From Maribacter sp. 1_MG-2023 (GTDB lineage: Bacteria; Bacteroidota; Bacteroidia; Flavobacteriales; Flavobacteriaceae): a stretch of DNA of 64,000 nt. Below are positions 41,204 to 50,504 of the stretch, piece after piece. Location: NCBI RefSeq assembly GCF_030547005.1, contig NZ_JAUOPN010000015.1:1-64000 (forward strand). The letters run 5' to 3'. The notes under the pieces were generated by a model that was not told where the DNA came from, ran no database searches, and saw only the letters and a program-made list of their open reading frames with translations. A program made the position numbers and the translations under genes. Every line of letters begins with the position of its first letter. Within the stretch, counting starts at the first letter, position 1.

Positions 41204-41977
41204 CTATAGCTCCCAAGTATTCAACTCTTGAATGACATGATGGGCAGTCAAATCGAATTGGACAGGTACTACAGATATATAACCATTTGCCAATGCCCAT
41301 TCGTCGGTATCTTCGCCTTTGTCGAGCAATTCAAATTCACCGGTAAGCCAATAGTAATCTTTGCCCATAGGGTTGGTGCGCTTATCGAATTTTTCTTTCC
41401 AATTTGCTTTTGCTTGTCTGCACACTTTAATACCCCTTATTCCCTCTTTTTTAAGCTTAGGTATGTTTACGTTTAACACAGTACCTTTCGGTATGCCGTT
41501 CGCTAAAGCTTGGGTAACGATACTATGAATGAAATTATGAGCTTGCTCAAAATCAGCATTCCAACTATAGTCACATAAAGAAAAACCAATGGCAGGAATT
41601 CCCTCTATACCAGCTTCTACCGCAGCACTCATCGTGCCTGAATAAATAACATTTATTGAAGAGTTAGAGCCATGATTAATACCGCTAACACAAATGTCGG
41701 GTCTTTTTGGTAGTATTTCTTGAAGTGCCAATTTTACACAATCTGCAGGTGTACCACTACAGCTATATTCGTCAATACCGTCTTGGTCGAGATCGATTTT
41801 CATTTTTTTAGAAAAAAGGGCAGTATCTAGGGTGATGGCGTGACCCATACCAGATTGCGGACTGTCAGGTGCTACGACAACTACATCGCCTATTTTTTTC
41901 ATTATCGTGATTAACATGCGTAAACCAGGCGCAGTAATTCCGTCATCATTCGTTATTAAAATCAGTGGTTTTTCCAT
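41204..41977 (-). CDS. surE: 5'/3'-nucleotidase SurE
   Basis: The 257-residue phosphatase hydrolyses nucleoside monophosphates and needs a divalent metal. The metal site is visible in LILITNDDGITAPGLRML (Asp-Asp), SPQSGMGHAIT (Ser) and CVSGINHGSNSSINVIYSGTM, all in the usual order. The late part (PLGIKV-like region, DEWALANGYISVVPVQFDLTAH) is also typical. The protein is cytoplasmic. It begins the surE, small membrane protein, lpxB run. Confidence 0.94.
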   Translation of the reverse strand: MEKPLILITNDDGITAPGLRMLITIMKKIGDVVVVAPDSPQSGMGHAITLDTALFSKKMKIDLDQDGIDEYSCSGTPADCVKLALQEILPKRPDICVSGINHGSNSSINVIYSGTMSAAVEAGIEGIPAIGFSLCDYSWNADFEQAHNFIHSIVTQALANGIPKGTVLNVNIPKLKKEGIRGIKVCRQAKANWKEKFDKRTNPMGKDYYWLTGEFELLDKGEDTDEWALANGYISVVPVQFDLTAHHVIQELNTWEL

Positions 41978-42168
41978 ATCATATACTTTCTGTAGTAAAA
42001 ATACGTTTTTAAATATGATAAGCCCGAAATGCCGTTTAACAAAAAATTAGTTCTAAGTACATTTAATTGGCATGGATTTTTCTTTACCTTAGGGGTTTAA
42101 GTAGCTTTTTATGTTGCTTACAACCCTCAAATTCGGAGATATTGAAAAGGAAAGTAAAAGATAATTTT

Positions 42169-44358
42169 ATGAAAAGAAATTTAGCCTACGTACTATTGTT
42201 GATGCTCGCAGCTGTAGCATCTTGCAGTTTTACAAATAAGACTTTTGAAAATGACGATAAGGACAAATTGTTGTTAGATTTAATAACCTATGTGTTAGAA
42301 AAAGGACATTATGAACCAAAAGCGCTTGACGATGATTTTTCGGTACATGTGTTTGAAGATTTTATTGATGTAATCGATCCTACCAAAAGATACTTTATTG
42401 CATCTGATATCGCAGAATTCGAAAAGTACAAGTATCAGATAGATGATGAAATCAAGAATACAGACATCACATTTTTCAATGTAGTATATGAAAGATTGAT
42501 GGAGCGTATGGGCGATGCAAAAGGAATTTATAAAGAAGTTTTAGAAACTCCTTTTGATTATTCTGAGAATGAAAGCATCAGCATTAAATATGATGAAGAG
42601 CCATTTGCTGCAGATAGAAAAGAGCTTAAAGAACGTTGGAGAAAGCAATTGAAATATGCAACTTTAGGTACGTATGATTCTAAAATCTCTCATATGGAAA
42701 AAGAAGTTGTTTCAACTAAAAAGCATGAAAATGGCGAAACGGTAGAGGTATTGAATAATGTTAAATTAAATGATGATCATGACCATAGCGCTCATACTCC
42801 TGAAGAAGCAGAATTAGAATCTAGAAAATCTACTGAAACTACTTTAGATGAGTTCTTTGATTTTGTAAATGATTTAGAACGTAAAGATTGGTTCGTACAA
42901 TACATCAATACTATTGTAGATGAATTTGATCCACATACATTTTACTTCGCTCCAGAAGAAAAAGAGAAGTTTGATACAAGTATGTCAGGTAAGTTCGAAG
43001 GTATTGGAGCAAGACTTCAGAAAAAAGCTGAAGGTGCAAAAATCGTAGAAATTATTTCTGGTGGACCAGTATGGAGAGATGCACGATTAGAAGTTGGCGA
43101 TGAAATTATAAAAGTTGGTCAAAATGGAGAAGAGCCTATAAATATTGTAGGTATGCGTTTAGACGATGCCATTAAACTAATAAAAGGTGCACAAGGTACT
43201 ATTGTAGATTTAACTGTTAAAAAGGTAGATGGTTCTTTAGAAGTGGTTTCTTTAACAAGAGACGTTGTTGAATTAGAAGAGTCGTATGCAAAATCTGCCA
43301 ACATTATAAAAGGAGAAGAAAAATTCGGAATTATTAATCTTCCAAAATTTTATGTTGATTTCAATGATTATAGCGAAAGAAATGCGGCAACAGATGTTGC
43401 TAAAGAAGTAGAGCGTTTAAAAGAAGAAGGCATGGAAGGTCTTATCTTAGATTTACGTGATAATGGTGGCGGATCTTTAAAGACTGTTGTTGAAATGGCT
43501 GGTTTGTTTATTAAAGATGGTCCTATTGTGCAAGTGCAGTCTAGAGATAAAGGTAAAGATGTATATGATGATAAAGATGAAAGAATTCAGTGGGATGGTC
43601 CCTTGGTAATTCTTGTAAACGAATTATCAGCTTCTGCTTCTGAAATTTTAGCAGCTGCAATGCAAGATTATAAAAGAGCTATAGTTATTGGTAGTAAGCA
43701 AACATTTGGTAAAGGAACGGTACAGAACGTTATACCTTTGAACAATATGTTACGTAGTAATGAGCACGGCGATTTAGGTGCTATTAAAATTACTACTCAG
43801 AAGTTCTATAGAATTAACGGTGGTTCTACGCAGTTAGAAGGTGTTAAGAGTGATATCGTTGTACCAGACAGATATAGCTATATTGATTTAGGGGAAAGAG
43901 ATCAGTCTAATCCGTTAGGGTGGGATAAGATTACACCTGCAGACTATAAATTATGGGATGGTTATATTAATTATGAAAAAACCATCGCTGATAGTGAAAA
44001 GAGAATGGCAACTAGTCAACAAATTAAGTTGATAGAAGAAAATGCAAAGTGGTTAAAAGCCGAGCAAGACGAAACAGAGATCTCTTTGAATTTTGATACT
44101 TATAAGGAAGAAAAAAATAAGGATAAAGAACAGTCGAATTACTTCAAGAAATTAACCGATTACGATTCTCAACTTACGTTTAAGTCTTTAGGGTATGAAG
44201 AGCAGTTATTTACTAAAGATTCTGTGTTACGTGAAAAGCGTAACAGATGGCATAAAAATTTAGCAAAAGATGTTTATGTTGAAGAAGCTGTAAATGTGTT
44301 AGAAGATTTAAAAATGAATAACATTAAGCAAGGTAAACTAGCTAGTGTTAAGAACTAG
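42169..44358 (+). CDS. Tail-specific periplasmic protease (Prc/CtpA type)
   Basis: I place the start at 42169 (MKRNLAYVLLLMLAAVASCSF), which gives a lipoprotein-like signal with Cys about 19; 34 upstream codons are open but look non-coding. The protein has an N-terminal helical domain, a PDZ domain (about 285-370, around FEGIGARLQKK and DEIIKVGQ) and an S41 catalytic domain with LRDNGGGSLKTVVEMAGLF. The nucleophile Ser lies in NELSASASEILAAAMQDY, with Lys in GSKQTFGKGTVQNV. A C-terminal domain of the Prc type follows. It degrades or trims periplasmic proteins from the C terminus. A His/Asp-rich insert (DDHDHSAH, about 205) is unusual. Confidence 0.9.
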   Translation: MKRNLAYVLLLMLAAVASCSFTNKTFENDDKDKLLLDLITYVLEKGHYEPKALDDDFSVHVFEDFIDVIDPTKRYFIASDIAEFEKYKYQIDDEIKNTDITFFNVVYERLMERMGDAKGIYKEVLETPFDYSENESISIKYDEEPFAADRKELKERWRKQLKYATLGTYDSKISHMEKEVVSTKKHENGETVEVLNNVKLNDDHDHSAHTPEEAELESRKSTETTLDEFFDFVNDLERKDWFVQYINTIVDEFDPHTFYFAPEEKEKFDTSMSGKFEGIGARLQKKAEGAKIVEIISGGPVWRDARLEVGDEIIKVGQNGEEPINIVGMRLDDAIKLIKGAQGTIVDLTVKKVDGSLEVVSLTRDVVELEESYAKSANIIKGEEKFGIINLPKFYVDFNDYSERNAATDVAKEVERLKEEGMEGLILDLRDNGGGSLKTVVEMAGLFIKDGPIVQVQSRDKGKDVYDDKDERIQWDGPLVILVNELSASASEILAAAMQDYKRAIVIGSKQTFGKGTVQNVIPLNNMLRSNEHGDLGAIKITTQKFYRINGGSTQLEGVKSDIVVPDRYSYIDLGERDQSNPLGWDKITPADYKLWDGYINYEKTIADSEKRMATSQQIKLIEENAKWLKAEQDETEISLNFDTYKEEKNKDKEQSNYFKKLTDYDSQLTFKSLGYEEQLFTKDSVLREKRNRWHKNLAKDVYVEEAVNVLEDLKMNNIKQGKLASVKN

Positions 44359-44380
44359 AGTTCTTATTTTATAAAAAAGT

Positions 44381-44415
44381 AAAGCCGCTATATAAGTTTT
44401 ATAGCGGCTTTTTTA
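44381..44415 (+). terminator. Intrinsic terminator after the tail-specific protease
   Basis: AAAGCCGCTATA pairs with TATAGCGGCTTT, followed by a T run. It lies 23 bases after the protease stop, and the A-rich side can also serve the convergent DoxX-like gene. Confidence 0.85.
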
Positions 44416-44427
44416 TGTGCTAATTTT

Positions 44428-44835
44428 TTAAATGAATTTAGCGTGCTCAGGTTTTCCGAAATCAGCTAACTCATTATTTGTGTTACGTATTTTTTTACTT
44501 TGAATGTATGTTACAAATAGAAGTACAATACATACTACTGCAGATGCTCCATTACCATCTTTAATGGCTAAATGAGCCAGAGCACCTAATGTATAGTTCA
44601 TAAAGAAGCCGGCATATACCCATTCTAAAGCCCAATGTGATTTGTTGAAAAGAATTAAGATTAGACCTAAAGATTGAAATACACCAAGAACATGAATTAG
44701 ATAAACCGGATAGCCAAGTTTTGTAAATGTTTCTGCAACCATCTCATAGTTTAAGAATGAATTGATGATTGAACCTATAACGGCGATGGCGAAAAGCCCC
44801 AGAGCAATGTAATAAAAAGATTTTTGAGAATTCAT
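44428..44835 (-). CDS. DoxX-like small membrane protein
   Basis: The 135-residue protein has four hydrophobic segments (about 7-25, 45-65, 70-92, 95-113) with the DoxX-type pattern: an amphipathic FTKLGYPVYLIHVLGVFQSLGLILIL region and a short GNGAS loop. Such proteins are common and poorly understood; some act with quinone or redox partners. It is a single gene flanked by a terminator on its 3' side and a 129-bp gap to msrA. Confidence 0.75.
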   Translation of the reverse strand: MNSQKSFYYIALGLFAIAVIGSIINSFLNYEMVAETFTKLGYPVYLIHVLGVFQSLGLILILFNKSHWALEWVYAGFFMNYTLGALAHLAIKDGNGASAVVCIVLLFVTYIQSKKIRNTNNELADFGKPEHAKFI

Positions 44836-44964
44836 AATAAGTAGGTTTTAATGTTATTATGTCTCAAAAATAAGTTCACCTTTAAAAAGTTTTATGTTTT
44901 TATAGGTGAACTGAAAATTGCTATAGTTGAATAGAATGTCTCTTAAGATAAACCGAACTACATG

Positions 44965-45507
44965 CTATGATAAAAGCTTGTCGGCATGTAACTGTCTAAG
45001 TTTGGCCAACTTCGGGTTGATAACAACCTGGCAATAGCCTTGCTCAGAATTGTTCTTGTAGTAATCTTGATGATTGTCTTCAGCATCATAGAAAATACCT
45101 AAAGGACTTAATTCAGTGACAATAGGTTTTTCATATACTGCTTGCATTTCGTTCAAAACTACTTTCGCTTTTTTCTCTTGTTCGTCATTGTGAAAATAAA
45201 TGACAGAACGATATTGGGTTCCTGCATCGGCACCCTGTCTATTTAAAGAAGTAGGGTCGTGGGTTGTCATGAAAATAATCAGAATATCTTCATAAGAAAT
45301 AATAGCTGGGTCAAAAGTAACTTGGACCACTTCTGCATGACCGGTTAGTCCCGAACAGATTTCTCTATATGTCGGTCTTCCCGGAGCTTTTCCGCCTGTG
45401 TATCCAGAAACTACTTTATGTATCCCTTTTACCTCTTGAAATACCGCTTCGGTACACCAAAAGCAGCCACCACCAACTGTGGCGATTTCTAAATTTGTAT
45501 TAGCCAT
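44965..45507 (-). CDS. msrA: Peptide methionine-S-sulfoxide reductase
   Basis: The 180-residue enzyme repairs the S epimer of oxidised methionine in proteins. The active-site signature GGGCFWCTEAVF (about 13-24) contains the catalytic Cys, and GYTGGKAPGRPTYREICSG and DAEDNHQDYYKNN are typical. There is no signal peptide, so it is cytoplasmic. It overlaps msrB by eight bases and is translated after it, covering both epimers in one operon. Confidence 0.95.
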   Translation of the reverse strand: MANTNLEIATVGGGCFWCTEAVFQEVKGIHKVVSGYTGGKAPGRPTYREICSGLTGHAEVVQVTFDPAIISYEDILIIFMTTHDPTSLNRQGADAGTQYRSVIYFHNDEQEKKAKVVLNEMQAVYEKPIVTELSPLGIFYDAEDNHQDYYKNNSEQGYCQVVINPKLAKLRQLHADKLLS

Positions 45508-45961
45508 TAGCTTCCTCCTTTTCTAATTGCATAGATTCAGAATTAATGCAGTAGCGTAATCCACTAGGTTCTGGTCCATCAGGGAATATATGTCCCAAAT
45601 GCGCATCGCAAGTATTACACATTACTTCTACGCGTATCATACCAAAGGTTGTGTCCTTATGATATTTTATAGCATTCTCTTTAATGGGTTGTGTAAAACT
45701 AGGCCACCCAGTACCAGATTCAAATTTAATAGTAGAATCAAATAATGGTGAGCCACAACAAACACATTCATACTTACCAGCTTCGTGAGCAGTACAAAGC
45801 GCACCGGAATGCGGAGCTTCAGTACCTTTTTTTCGAGTAACTCTAAACTGTTCAGGTGTCAAAATCTCTTTCCATTCCTGTTCTGTTTTTTCAACTCTTC
45901 TATCAGGTTCAGGGTTACCATTCACTGAAAAATGAATTACATCTTTCCAAGTTAACATCAT
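45500..45961 (-). CDS. msrB: Peptide methionine-R-sulfoxide reductase
   Basis: The 153-residue enzyme reduces the R epimer of methionine sulfoxide. Two CxxC pairs bind structural zinc (CVCCGSPLF and VMCNTCDAHLGH), and the catalytic Cys is in GLRYCINSESM near the C terminus. The zinc form and length are normal. It starts the msrB-msrA unit; AGGAAAATT just upstream of its ATG is one of the few Shine-Dalgarno-like strings in the window. Confidence 0.95.
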   Translation of the reverse strand: MMLTWKDVIHFSVNGNPEPDRRVEKTEQEWKEILTPEQFRVTRKKGTEAPHSGALCTAHEAGKYECVCCGSPLFDSTIKFESGTGWPSFTQPIKENAIKYHKDTTFGMIRVEVMCNTCDAHLGHIFPDGPEPSGLRYCINSESMQLEKEEANG

Positions 45962-46035
45962 AATTTTCCTTTCGTTTAGACTTTGTTTACTAGGTTTATT
46001 GGTCGGTAATTTACCATATATCTTACAAAATTAGG

Positions 46036-46043
46036 TAATTTTG
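46036..46043 (+). promoter_or_regulatory. -7 box of the nuclease gene, leaderless arrangement
   Basis: TAATTTTG matches TAnnTTTG exactly and ends four bases before the ATG at 46048, so the transcript should start at or next to the start codon. A TTTA about 25 bases upstream might be a weak -33 element. Confidence 0.5.
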
Positions 46044-46047
46044 GCGT

Positions 46048-46860
46048 ATGGCATACCGCAAAAAAAATGGATCTCTGTATAGTATTTTAATTCTTGTCTG
46101 TATTGTTGGTTTTTGGCTGTTTGAAAACTTTTATACTCCCGCAACATATTCTGAAAATGAAGAGGGTGTTATTTCAAATGAGTTTCCAAAAGAATTACTA
46201 CCGTCATCAACAACGGGTGAAATTGTAAATCATGAGTATTTCACCTTGTCTTACAATGAGCCTTATGAGCAAGCCGAATGGGTGGCATATACACTGAGTA
46301 AAAGTCATTTGACCTATGATGATAGAAAGCGCCCCTATTTTATAGAAGATCCATTTGTTTCTTCTAAATCTGCAGATTGGCGAAATTATAAAGGGTCGGG
46401 TTATGACCGTGGACATTTATTACCAGCTGGTGATCGTAGATTCTCGTTACAGGCATACAATGAGACTTTTTATACGAGTAATATAAGTCCGCAAGACAGA
46501 GAGTTCAATTCAGGTATTTGGAACGACTTAGAGCAGCAAACAAGACGCTGGGCGAAACAGTATGGTACATTATATATATTTACCGGTGGTGTGTTAGAAA
46601 GTGGATTAGAAGAGATCGGACAAGAAGACGTTGATGTGCCCAATGCTTTTTATAAGATTATTGCACGTAAGAAGGGAGATAAGATCTATACTTTGTCTTT
46701 TTTAATGCCGAATAAACCCCAATTTACATCTTTGCGCAATTTCGTAGTATCAATTGATGAGATAGAAAAAGAAACTGGAATCGACTTTTTTACCAAACTA
46801 ACAGAAAAGCAACAAAGTGCTTTTGAAGGAAGTAAGAATACTACTGGGTGGAAGTTTTAG
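46048..46860 (+). CDS. Membrane-anchored DNA/RNA non-specific endonuclease
   Basis: The 270-residue protein has one N-terminal membrane anchor (about 11-26) and a beta-beta-alpha-metal nuclease domain of the NUC type. The catalytic signature is GYDRGHLLPAGDRR (about 114-127, His and Asp-Arg-Gly-His), followed by FYTSNISPQDREFNSGIWNDLE with the metal-binding Asn. The domain faces the periplasm or outside, and it likely degrades external DNA and RNA for nutrients. Its stop codon overlaps the stop of rodA on the other strand by four bases, with no terminator between. Confidence 0.88.
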   Translation: MAYRKKNGSLYSILILVCIVGFWLFENFYTPATYSENEEGVISNEFPKELLPSSTTGEIVNHEYFTLSYNEPYEQAEWVAYTLSKSHLTYDDRKRPYFIEDPFVSSKSADWRNYKGSGYDRGHLLPAGDRRFSLQAYNETFYTSNISPQDREFNSGIWNDLEQQTRRWAKQYGTLYIFTGGVLESGLEEIGQEDVDVPNAFYKIIARKKGDKIYTLSFLMPNKPQFTSLRNFVVSIDEIEKETGIDFFTKLTEKQQSAFEGSKNTTGWKF

Positions 46861-48140
46861 AAACTCTCCTTTAGTCTGTTCGTATCTAGCCTTAAAAAAA
46901 TAAAGAGTAGAATAGTAAAGAATAGGAGTCCGGACCCACCATAACTAAAGAATGGTAGCGGTATGCCAATAGTAGGTAGAATGCCTATTACCATACCTAT
47001 GTTAATGAAATAATGGATTAGTAGAATTGAAATAACCCCGTAACCGTACATTCTGGAAAAGGCATTTTTCTGTCGTTCTGCTAAAGAGATTAACCGTAGG
47101 AACAATACGGTAAATAGAATAATTACTGTTGCGGTACCTAAGAATCCCCACTCTTCACCAACGGTGCTAAAAATATAATCTGTATGTTGTTCAGGTACAA
47201 AATCTCCTTTTGTACGGGTACCTTCTAAAAATCCTTTTCCGAAGAATCCGCCCGATTCAATTGCTTTTTCAGATTGATAAGTGTTGTATCCAATCGATTT
47301 TCTAATCTGCTCTAGTTTTTTCGGATCTTTTTCTAATCGTAACCATAGTCCAAAACGATCTCTATGGCGTTGCTCAAACACGTTATTGAAAACGAAATTT
47401 ACCGAAAGGGAGAATAGAATTACAGCTACACTAACGAGACTAAGCGGTATTACCGGAATTTTTAATTTTTTACGTTTGGTAGCGAATAAAATTATAATCA
47501 ATAATGCCAAACCAATAATAAGCCAAACGGTGCCGAACATTAAGGTTGTGACAAAAACGAGAATTAAACTCAATATAATTACTAAATAATATAGTGGTAA
47601 TCCTTCTCTGAAAATCACGAAAATCATTGCAAAGAATACTAGTGCACTACCGGGATCAGGTTGTGGTATAATTAAAATGGCTGGTACCAGTATAATTAAA
47701 AGTGCATAAAACTGATCTTTTCTACGTTTAATATCTGTTTGTATATCGCTGAGGTATTTAGCGAGTGCCAGTGCAGTAGCTACTTTTGCAAGTTCAGAAG
47801 GTTGTAAGTTGAAAAAACCAAGGTCGTACCAAGAAGTTGCACCGGCAATAGTTTTACCAAATACAAATAACCCAAGGAGGGATACCATTGATAATAGGTA
47901 TAGCAAACTAGAAAAGCGTTCATAGAAATTTACTTCTAAGGCAAGTACCACAACTATAGTGACTAAACTAACCCCGATAAAAAATAACTGCTTTCCGTAA
48001 AGTGTACTGAAATCAAAGATAGAACTATGCTCGTCAGTAAATGTACTAGAGTAGATATTGATCCAGCCAATAAAAACAAGTGCGAAATAGATGAAAACAC
48101 TTAGCCAATCAATTCTTTTTAAGATGCTTCTACCAGACAC
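46857..48140 (-). CDS. rodA: Peptidoglycan glycosyltransferase RodA
   Basis: The 427-residue SEDS protein has about ten membrane segments and polymerises glycan strands for cell elongation together with the class B PBP encoded next to it. Signatures are KTIAGATSWYDLGFFNLQPSELAK (two blocks, about 95-118), QPDPGSALVF, and the long loop ending PEQHTDYIFSTVGEEWGF (about 300-317), then GIPLPFFSYGGSGLL at the end. It overlaps the PBP2 gene by 11 bases and is the last gene of the mre operon. Confidence 0.94.
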   Translation of the reverse strand: MSGRSILKRIDWLSVFIYFALVFIGWINIYSSTFTDEHSSIFDFSTLYGKQLFFIGVSLVTIVVVLALEVNFYERFSSLLYLLSMVSLLGLFVFGKTIAGATSWYDLGFFNLQPSELAKVATALALAKYLSDIQTDIKRRKDQFYALLIILVPAILIIPQPDPGSALVFFAMIFVIFREGLPLYYLVIILSLILVFVTTLMFGTVWLIIGLALLIIILFATKRKKLKIPVIPLSLVSVAVILFSLSVNFVFNNVFEQRHRDRFGLWLRLEKDPKKLEQIRKSIGYNTYQSEKAIESGGFFGKGFLEGTRTKGDFVPEQHTDYIFSTVGEEWGFLGTATVIILFTVLFLRLISLAERQKNAFSRMYGYGVISILLIHYFINIGMVIGILPTIGIPLPFFSYGGSGLLFFTILLFIFLRLDTNRLKESF

Positions 48141-49998
48141 GTTCGTTTATTTTAAACTCTTCCCTACTGTAGGGTTTCGCGTATTCTGCTTTTAGTGTTT
48201 TTTCTAGCATTCTCTTTTCAAGGGTCTTTAAGGTAATTTCACCCTTAAGATATTTTTCGATCATAAGAGTAGCTATATGTCCGGCGTATCTCGATCCAAA
48301 ATATCCATTTTCAATATATACCGCTATAGCAATTTTAGGGTCATCGACAGGTGCGAATGCTACAAATACCGAGTGATCTGTCAATTGTGTACGCACGCCA
48401 TCTATTTTAGTGAAGTTTTCGGCGGTACCTGTTTTTCCGGCCACTTCAATACCTGGTATTTGCAACCATCTTGCAGTACCACTTACATAAACATCTGCCA
48501 TACCTTGAACCACAGGTTCGAAATGTTTAGGGTCGATTGTGGTATGTTTAGCCTCTGTGAATTTTGGTTCGGTGATATCCTTACCTTCAATTTTCTTTAA
48601 GATATGCGGTGTAAAATAATGTCCTCTATTGGCAATTGCCGCCGTCATATTCGCCAGTTGTACCGGTGTAGCCAATATTTCGCCTTGTCCAATAGCATTA
48701 GAGATGATATATGAAGAACTCCATCTGTTATCTCCGTACCATTTGTCGTAGTATTCTTTGTTAGGTATGCGTCCTTTTTGTCCGAATGGTAAATCGTAAC
48801 CTAAATAGTCGCCTAGACCAAAGCTTTTCATGTGTTTTTCCCAGACATCCATACCTTCATCAGTAGTTTCAAACTTTTCATATATTTTTCTGAAAGCTCC
48901 TGCGAAGTAAGCATTACATGATTGCGAGATTCCTTTATTCAAACTTCGTAAACCACCACCACAGTGACAACCTCTTTTTTTCTTGCCCACATAAAACCCA
49001 TGGTAACATTGTATGGTCGTATTTACATCTAGAACACCTTCCTGTAAGGCTATTAATGCATTTAGCGTCTTAAATGGCGATCCTGGTGGCTGTTGTGCGT
49101 GAATAGAGCGATCCCAAGTTGGGTTTGCTATAGTATCATTATATAGTTTCGTATAATTTTTAGAACGTTCTCTACCGACTAAAAGAGCAGGGTCGTATGT
49201 TGGACCTGATATCATGGAAAGGATTTCACCTGTTGCAGGCTCTATAGCTACAATACCGCCTCGTTTACCATTCATCAATAACTCGCCATATTCTTGCAAT
49301 GCTTTGTCAATGGTGATGCTTATTTGTTTTCCTTGTTCTGGAAGGGTGTCTATGGTTCCATTTTTATATGGTCCAATATCTCTATTGAATCTATCTTTCT
49401 GAATGTATTGTACGCCTTTTCGACCTCTCAATAAATCTTCGTAGTAACGTTCAACTCCCGTTCTACCTTTCAGTTCGCCTTGAACATAATATTTATTGAC
49501 TGCTAAGTCACCTTCGTTTACCTCACTGATATAGCCTAAAACATTTGCCGCACTAGGGGTGTCGTAATAACGTAAAGATCTTTTTTGGATATAGAAGCCC
49601 TTATACTTACGCATTTTCTCTTGCAGCTTTGCATAATCTTGTTTTGAAAGTTGTGGAACCAATACAGAAGGTAGTCTTGGTGAGTACACTCTTGCTCTTC
49701 TAAGTTTTTCTACGAATTTTTCTTTGTCAATACCTAATAGACCACAAAATTCAAGAGTATCTAAAGGTTGAACTTCTCTAGGAATAACCATGACGTCATA
49801 AGCAGGGTCATTACCAACTAAAAGATGACCGTTTCGATCATAAATGTAGCCTCGTTCAGGATAATCATATATCGCCTTAATTGCCGGGTCCTCTAAAACT
49901 TGCTCCGCAGAAAAGCTAAAAATTTGCAAATAAGATAGCCTTCCCAAAAAGGTAATGGCGATGACAACTATAATTAATGATAAAAGAATTTTTCTCAT
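48130..49998 (-). CDS. mrdA: Penicillin-binding protein 2
   Basis: The 622-residue class B PBP has one N-terminal membrane segment (about 3-22), a dimerisation/pedestal domain (about 50-225) and a transpeptidase domain. The active-site motifs are S-x-x-K as SPFK (PPGSPFKTLNAL), S-x-N as SQSCNAYF, and KTGTAEN. SPFK instead of the common S-T-F-K or S-A-F-K is a minor variant. A Cys-rich loop CYHGFYVGKKKRGCHCGG precedes the second motif, as in other Bacteroidota PBP2 proteins. It crosslinks new peptidoglycan in the elongasome and overlaps mreD by four bases. Confidence 0.94.
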   Translation of the reverse strand: MRKILLSLIIVVIAITFLGRLSYLQIFSFSAEQVLEDPAIKAIYDYPERGYIYDRNGHLLVGNDPAYDVMVIPREVQPLDTLEFCGLLGIDKEKFVEKLRRARVYSPRLPSVLVPQLSKQDYAKLQEKMRKYKGFYIQKRSLRYYDTPSAANVLGYISEVNEGDLAVNKYYVQGELKGRTGVERYYEDLLRGRKGVQYIQKDRFNRDIGPYKNGTIDTLPEQGKQISITIDKALQEYGELLMNGKRGGIVAIEPATGEILSMISGPTYDPALLVGRERSKNYTKLYNDTIANPTWDRSIHAQQPPGSPFKTLNALIALQEGVLDVNTTIQCYHGFYVGKKKRGCHCGGGLRSLNKGISQSCNAYFAGAFRKIYEKFETTDEGMDVWEKHMKSFGLGDYLGYDLPFGQKGRIPNKEYYDKWYGDNRWSSSYIISNAIGQGEILATPVQLANMTAAIANRGHYFTPHILKKIEGKDITEPKFTEAKHTTIDPKHFEPVVQGMADVYVSGTARWLQIPGIEVAGKTGTAENFTKIDGVRTQLTDHSVFVAFAPVDDPKIAIAVYIENGYFGSRYAGHIATLMIEKYLKGEITLKTLEKRMLEKTLKAEYAKPYSREEFKINERVW

Positions 49999-50504
49999 TC
50001 TTTTTTACTGCTGAATAAAGTACTGAACAATATGCCTAAAATCAACGTAGATACACCCACTGTTAGTGTTTTTTGCAAAATTAACAAGCTGTTAGAAAAG
50101 CTGAAAATTTCTAAAGTGAAGTATACCAAGTGATGTATTATAATCAATAACGCTAAAAACGTAAATTGTTGTGCCTTTGTACTGTTGTTTAACTTAAAAC
50201 TTTGAAATTCATAATTGACACCAAAGACAAAACGCATAATGGTTGGTCGAAGATAAGCTATGGTAACGGTAGCTGCTGCGTTTATGGCCAGTGTGTCAGA
50301 AAAAATATCTACGCAAAGACCTAAGAAAAAGCATAGAATTATAAAGGTAGTTCTATTTTGTTTGATAGGATACCAATACAAGAAAAGAATATAGATTAGC
50401 GGATTTATGTAGCCAAAGAAATTCAGCTTATTGAATACTAGCACCTGTAGTAGCACCAATAAAATAAATCGGAGTACAATTAAAAATGAAGTACTATTAA
50501 TCAT
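49995..50504 (-). CDS. mreD: Rod shape-determining protein MreD
   Basis: The 169-residue protein has five or so hydrophobic segments and few conserved residues. Assignment rests on size, hydropathy, the segment FLGLCVDIFSDTLAINAAATVTIAYLRP (two halves, about 57-84) and its place between mreC and mrdA. MreD is the small inner-membrane partner of MreC. It overlaps mrdA by four bases and mreC by eight, so translation is coupled through the operon. Confidence 0.88.
   Translation of the reverse strand: MINSTSFLIVLRFILLVLLQVLVFNKLNFFGYINPLIYILFLYWYPIKQNRTTFIILCFFLGLCVDIFSDTLAINAAATVTIAYLRPTIMRFVFGVNYEFQSFKLNNSTKAQQFTFLALLIIIHHLVYFTLEIFSFSNSLLILQKTLTVGVSTLILGILFSTLFSSKKE

Noticed and set aside
46857-46860. 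Overlap of nuclease and rodA stop codons as a sign of a recent rearrangement
   Set aside because: Both genes are full length with normal ends; short convergent overlaps are common in compact genomes.
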